Shown here: positions 60,265 through 64,000 of the stretch, piece by piece
Layout: each line of letters starts with the position of its first letter
Numbering within the stretch: position 1 is the stretch's first letter
Assembly: GCF_020616515.1 (NCBI RefSeq)
Contig: NZ_CP085135.1
Span: 1,860,001-1,924,000 of the forward strand
Reading direction: 5' to 3'
From: Mesorhizobium sp. PAMC28654
GTDB lineage: Bacteria; Pseudomonadota; Alphaproteobacteria; Rhizobiales; Rhizobiaceae
Length of the DNA: 64,000 bases
The notes under the pieces: generated by a model
Database searches by the model: none
What the model was told of the DNA's origin: nothing
The model's input: the letters and a program-made list of their open reading frames with translations, nothing else
Translations under genes and position numbers: made by a program

Positions 60265-62493
60265 TCACCCGTTGACGCGTCGCGCATCGCTGACGCTTGA
60301 ATTGTCCTTGAGCTGCGACAGCAGCCGATTCAGGTGCTTCAGATCCCAGACTTCGAGATCAATCAGCATCTCTGTGAAATCGGGCGCGGTACGCACCATC
60401 GACAGCGTATGGATGTTGGCGTCGTTCGATGCAACGACCTGAGCGATATCAGCGAGCGACCCCGGCGCATTGATGGCGGTGACCGAGACACGCGCCGGAA
60501 ACCGCTCCTTGGTCCGCTCGTCAATGTCCCAGCGCACATCGATCCAGCGCTCGGGCTGGTCGTCAAAGGCCTGCAGGGCCGGTGACTGGATCGGGTAGAT
60601 GGTGATGCCGGTTCCCGGCTGGACAATGCCGACAATGCGGTCGCCGGGTACCGCCCCTTCCGGCGCGAAGCGCACCGGCAGGTCGCCGCGCACGCCACGG
60701 ATCGGCACGGCGCCGTCGCGGGGCTGGTCCTTGTCCTTGCGCGCGGCGCGACCCGGAATCTGAAACAGCATGCCGGCGGCATTGCGGATCTTCGACCAGC
60801 CTTCCTCGCGCTGCTTGGGTGCAGCCGTGGTCACGCGCTCGTCCTTGTAGTCGGGGAATACAGCCTTCATGACATCGGTGGAGGCGAGCTCGCCACGGCC
60901 GACCGAGGCCAGCACGTCCTCTATGTCCTTGCGCGCCAGCCGGTGCAGCACCTGCTTCAGGCTCTCCTTGGTAAAGGTCTTGCCAGCCCGCTCGAAGGCG
61001 CGCTCGAGGATGCGTATGCCGAGGCCTGAATATTGCTTGCGGATGGCATTCTTGGTGGCCCGGCGGATCGCCGAGCGTGCCTTGCCGGTGACCACGACCG
61101 ATTCCCACGCGGCCGGCGGCACTTGCGCCTTGGAACGGATGATCTCGACCTCGTCGCCGTTCTTCAGTTCCGTCATCAACGGCATGATGCGGCCGTTGAC
61201 CTTGGCTCCAACGCAGGTGTCGCCGACATCCGTGTGAACGGCATAGGCGAAGTCGATGGGCGTGGCGCCACGCGGCAAGGCAATCAGCATGCCCTTGGGC
61301 GTGAAACAGAACACCTGGTCTTGGAACAGTTCCAGCTTGGTGTTCTCGAGAAAATCCTCCGGATTGTCGCCTTCGGCAAGCTGCTCGATGGTGCGCCGCA
61401 GCCAGGCATAGGCATTGGTTTCCTTCGAGATCGCATTTGCGGCGCCATTCACCTTGCCGCCGCCGTCCTTGTAGATCGAATGCGCCGCAACGCCGTATTC
61501 GGCGATCTTGTTCATCTCACGGGTTCGGATCTGCAGCTCGACGCGCTGGCGCGACGGCCCGACGATGGTGGTGTGGATCGAACGGTAGTCGTTCTGCTTC
61601 GGCGTCGAGATGTAATCCTTGAAGCGACCGGGCACCATCGACCATGTCGTATGGATGGCGCCAAGCGCGCGGTAGCAGTCCTCGACCGTATCCACGACGA
61701 CACGGAAGCCGAAGATGTCGGACAGTTGCTCGAAGGACAGCGCCTTGGCCTCCATCTTGCGAAACACCGACCACGGCTTCTTCTGACGGCTCTTCACGCC
61801 AGCCTTGATCGCATGTTTTTCGAACAGCGCGGACAGCGCCTTCTCGATCTCGGACAGCACATCCTTGTTGCGATCGAAGATTTCGGCAAGCCGCGCGGTG
61901 ACGGCGCGATAGGCTTCCGGATTGATGAAGCGGAAGGCGATCTCCTCCAACTCCTCGCGCATGCCTTGCATGCCCATGCGCCCGGCGAGCGGCGCATAGA
62001 TATCCATCGTCTCCTCGGCGATGCGCAGGCGCTTGGCCTCGGGCATATGGTCGAGGGTACGCATGTTGTGCAGGCGGTCGGCGAGCTTGACCAGAAGGAC
62101 ACGGACGTCTTCCGAAATCGCCAGCAAAAGCTTGCGCAGGTTTTCCGCCTGCTCGGCCTTCTTGGAGACCAGGTCGAGCTTCTTGAGCTTGGTCAGGCCC
62201 TCGACCAGCTTGCCCATTTCCGGGCCGAACAATTCGTCGATCTCGGCCCGCGTCGCGGTCGTGTCCTCGATCGTGTCGTGCAGCAAGGCAACCGCGATCG
62301 TCGCCTCGTCCATATGCATTTCGGTGAGGATGGCGGCGACTTCGAGCGGATGCGAGAAATAGGGATCGCCCGACGCGCGCTTCTGGTGGCCATGCTTCTG
62401 CATGGCGTAGACATAGGCCTTGTTGAGCAGCGCCTCGTTGACGTCGGGCTTGTAGCGCTGGACGCGCTCGACAAGCTCATACTGACGCATCAT
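60265..62493 (-). CDS. rsh: Bifunctional (p)ppGpp synthetase/hydrolase (RSH)
   Basis: Controls the stringent response by making and degrading (p)ppGpp. It is 742 residues long: HD hydrolase domain ([10 protein letters not shown] near 70-80), synthetase domain with the RFKD form of the RxKD loop that marks bifunctional enzymes, TGS domain ([26 protein letters not shown]) and a C-terminal ACT domain. ATG 62493 is used; the next codon is also ATG. It lies between rpoZ and pyrE, the usual rhizobial order. Confidence 0.95.
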   Translation of the reverse strand: MMRQYELVERVQRYKPDVNEALLNKAYVYAMQKHGHQKRASGDPYFSHPLEVAAILTEMHMDEATIAVALLHDTIEDTTATRAEIDELFGPEMGKLVEGLTKLKKLDLVSKKAEQAENLRKLLLAISEDVRVLLVKLADRLHNMRTLDHMPEAKRLRIAEETMDIYAPLAGRMGMQGMREELEEIAFRFINPEAYRAVTARLAEIFDRNKDVLSEIEKALSALFEKHAIKAGVKSRQKKPWSVFRKMEAKALSFEQLSDIFGFRVVVDTVEDCYRALGAIHTTWSMVPGRFKDYISTPKQNDYRSIHTTIVGPSRQRVELQIRTREMNKIAEYGVAAHSIYKDGGGKVNGAANAISKETNAYAWLRRTIEQLAEGDNPEDFLENTKLELFQDQVFCFTPKGMLIALPRGATPIDFAYAVHTDVGDTCVGAKVNGRIMPLMTELKNGDEVEIIRSKAQVPPAAWESVVVTGKARSAIRRATKNAIRKQYSGLGIRILERAFERAGKTFTKESLKQVLHRLARKDIEDVLASVGRGELASTDVMKAVFPDYKDERVTTAAPKQREEGWSKIRNAAGMLFQIPGRAARKDKDQPRDGAVPIRGVRGDLPVRFAPEGAVPGDRIVGIVQPGTGITIYPIQSPALQAFDDQPERWIDVRWDIDERTKERFPARVSVTAINAPGSLADIAQVVASNDANIHTLSMVRTAPDFTEMLIDLEVWDLKHLNRLLSQLKDNSSVSDARRVNG

Positions 62494-62570
62494 GGGCGTA
62501 CTCTCGCGGCGGTGAAATGAATCATGCGCCGCACGGGTATGCGACGCCTGTCATAGATAGCCACGAAACC

Positions 62571-62590
62571 GCCGACGCGAAAGTGTCGGC
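62571..62590 (-). terminator. Hairpin between rpoZ and rsh
   Basis: GCCGAC...GTCGGC forms an 8-bp stem (one G-T pair) with a 4-base loop. On the minus strand it is followed by GGTTTCG, so it is a weak intrinsic terminator or intercistronic hairpin 15 bases after the rpoZ stop. Confidence 0.4.
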
Positions 62591-62604
62591 AGCCATTGCG
62601 AAGA

Positions 62605-63006
62605 TCAATAGTCGTCGCTTTTTTCCGGCGGCACGAGACCTTCGATGCCGGCCAGCAGGTCTTCTTCGGTCATGCGGTCGAAGGTGACATTCTCCTCGGC
62701 GTCATCGGCGTCGGTCGCCACGACAGCGCCACCGGTCTGGTCGGCGATCGCCTCACCGTCGGCTTCTGGCTCGTCGACTTCGACATGCTTCTGCAACGAG
62801 TGGATCAGGTCTTCCTTGAGGTCGTCGGGCGACAACGTCTCGTCAGCGATCTCGCGCAGCGCCACAACTGGGTTCTTGTCATTGTCGCGAGGAACGGTGA
62901 TCGGCGCGCCCTGGCTGATCTGACGGGCACGGTGACCTGCCAAAAGCACCAGTTCGAAGCGGTTATCGACCTTGTCGATGCAGTCTTCAACGGTTACGCG
63001 GGCCAT
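62605..63006 (-). CDS. rpoZ: RNA polymerase omega subunit
   Basis: Assembly and (p)ppGpp-responsive subunit of RNA polymerase. It is 133 residues long. The N-terminal [24 protein letters not shown] and [21 protein letters not shown] are diagnostic; the acidic C-terminal tail (~85-133) is longer than in E. coli, usual for rhizobia. It sits upstream of rsh, a functional pairing. Confidence 0.95.
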   Translation of the reverse strand: MARVTVEDCIDKVDNRFELVLLAGHRARQISQGAPITVPRDNDKNPVVALREIADETLSPDDLKEDLIHSLQKHVEVDEPEADGEAIADQTGGAVVATDADDAEENVTFDRMTEEDLLAGIEGLVPPEKSDDY

Positions 63007-63302
63007 GGGCTGCCCCTTTCATGCGATGGATTTGATGGAAAACAGGCGCGGTCCTTAACCTGAACGCCACGAAAATACAAGCATCATGGCAACGCCACCG
63101 CCGCTGCCCCGCAGGCGAGTGCTCCGCACGTCCGATCTCGCGCAGATCACAATTACTTGCAATGGGCCACACGCCCTTGGAATGCCACCGAAGTGGCGTT
63201 ATTTCGAAACGATAGACGGCTGGGCAATTTTTTACGAAACCCGGTTGGTAGTCGCGGCGTTTTTAAAGAAGTCAGCTTATTTCTGAAAAAGGGATATTTT
63301 CC

Positions 63303-63884
63303 ATGTTCGATCCTCGTGAAAAAATCGCCCTTTTCATCGACGGCGCCAATCTCTACGCCACATCACGCGCACTGGGCTTCGACATCGACTATCGCAAGCT
63401 TTTGTCGAGCTTCCAGAAGCGGGGATATATGTTGCGCGCGTACTATTACACGGCGCTGGTCGAAGACCAGGAATACTCCTCGATCCGTCCACTCATCGAC
63501 TGGCTCGATTACAACGGCTTCAAGGTCGTCACCAAGCCGGCCAAGGAATTCACCGACTCGACCGGCCGCAGGAAAATCAAGGGCAACATGGACATCGAAC
63601 TCACCGTCGATGCGCTGGAGCTTGCCGATGTCGTCGACCACTATGTCATATTCTCCGGCGATGGCGACTTCCGCACGCTGGTCGAAGCACTGCAGCGGCG
63701 TGGACGCAAGGTCTCGATCGTATCCACCATGGCCTCGCAGCCACCGATGATCTCGGACGATTTGCGTCGGCAGGCCGATCATTTCATTGACCTTGTGACG
63801 CTGAAGAACGAAGTCGGCCGCGATCCGTCCGAGCGCCCCGTGCGCCGGCCTGAACCGGCGGAAGTCGAAGAGGACGACTACTGA
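63303..63884 (+). CDS. NYN domain protein (LabA/DUF88 family)
   Basis: A 193-residue NYN-domain protein, a PIN-like ribonuclease fold. Metal-binding acidic residues lie in LFIDGANLYA, NMDIELTVDAL and VIFSGDGDFRTLVEAL. The C-terminal ~25 residues are charged and probably disordered. The ATG at 63303 has AAAAGGG about 10 bases upstream. It is divergent from rpoZ and 2 bases before the uracil-DNA glycosylase start. RNase activity is inferred. Confidence 0.9.
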   Translation: MFDPREKIALFIDGANLYATSRALGFDIDYRKLLSSFQKRGYMLRAYYYTALVEDQEYSSIRPLIDWLDYNGFKVVTKPAKEFTDSTGRRKIKGNMDIELTVDALELADVVDHYVIFSGDGDFRTLVEALQRRGRKVSIVSTMASQPPMISDDLRRQADHFIDLVTLKNEVGRDPSERPVRRPEPAEVEEDDY

Positions 63885-63886
63885 GG

Positions 63887-64000
63887 GTGCCGGCTTTGCT
63901 AGTTCCCCTGTCAGGTTCGCCCGAGCCCGATCGCAACTGTCCGCTCTGCCCGCGCCTCCACGACTTCATTGCCGAGTGGCGGGAGCGTGAGCCGTCCTGG
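63887..64000 (+). CDS. Uracil-DNA glycosylase, N-terminal part (cut by window edge)
   Basis: GTG 63887 opens a frame 2 bases after the NYN stop: ...SGSPEPDRNCPLCPRLHDF... with the CPLC pair expected for the Fe-S cluster of family 4/5 uracil-DNA glycosylases, then EWREREPSW at the window end. Only 38 codons are visible. The close spacing suggests an operon with the NYN gene. Confidence 0.7.
   Translation, partial: MPALLVPLSGSPEPDRNCPLCPRLHDFIAEWREREPSW

Noticed and set aside
61033..62520. A 495-residue plus-strand open frame opposite rsh
   Set aside because: Shadow of rsh; no domain, and strong Arg/Leu/Asp bias.
63160..63210. GCCAC-CGAA-GTGGC hairpin between rpoZ and the NYN gene
   Set aside because: The stem is only 5-6 bp, the flanking genes diverge and there is no T-run, so I do not call it a terminator.

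Overview
The window is GC-rich, densely coded DNA from an alphaproteobacterium of the order Hyphomicrobiales, most likely Mesorhizobium or a close relative. I base this on gene content and order (radA-cvpA-purF; recO; era-rnc-lepB-acpS; pyrE-rsh-rpoZ), on rhizobial families such as the TIGR02301 protein, the short pyruvoyl phosphatidylserine decarboxylase and the cysteine-framed porin, and on a GAGCAT-type intergenic palindrome. No database search was run. I found no rRNA or tRNA gene, CRISPR array, insertion sequence or prophage.

Layout. 1-4.4 kb: radA (5' end missing), cvpA, purF and a short-chain dehydrogenase. 4.6-9.0 kb: OsmC protein, two EamA transporters, and a LysR regulator divergent from a tautomerase with a clear palindromic operator between them. 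9.2-12.9 kb: phospholipid block, with an acyltransferase/acyl-ACP synthetase fusion facing psd-pssA. 13-19.3 kb: a frameshifted LprI-like protein, an SMP-30 lactonase, a small monooxygenase behind a SoxR-like promoter, an ArsR/Atm1-type ABC operon and a LysM envelope protein. 19.4-25 kb: LOG protein, LysR/muconolactone-isomerase-like pair, an atypical SDR, a CorA/ZntB transporter, a GST and RarD. 25.1-30.5 kb: a tightly overlapping minus-strand operon, cysS-VOC-GFA-GFA-pip-cimA. 30.9-37.4 kb: a 51-residue ORF, YedK-type DNA repair protein, NUDIX/TIGR02301 pair, dihydroorotase homologue, YgfZ and an HD hydrolase. 37.4-41.5 kb: a PAS-PAS-GGDEF-EAL protein and a desaturase with a divergent, frameshifted LysR gene. 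41.5-49 kb: an ATP-grasp/GNAT-C39 peptidase pair, an ECF sigma/anti-sigma operon and a DUF2339 membrane protein. 49-55.5 kb: thioesterase, recO, a frameshifted porin with an AT-rich upstream region, and a lipid-modification-like group (DUF1295, CFA-like methyltransferase, two small membrane proteins). 55.5-64 kb: the conserved era-rnc-lepB-acpS and pyrE-rsh-rpoZ block, then an NYN nuclease and the start of a uracil-DNA glycosylase.

Two themes stand out. First, overlapping stop/start codons (mostly ATGA) define many small operons, so protein partners can be inferred from spacing. Second, six genes look disrupted by single small indels (near 13.38, 33.62, 41.28, 43.95, 50.94 and 53.92 kb). All are accessory genes; they may be sequencing errors or real lesions. 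The most unusual functional unit is the RimK-like ATP-grasp ligase next to a GNAT-C39 peptidase fusion, a gene pair suggestive of making and processing a peptide-like product.
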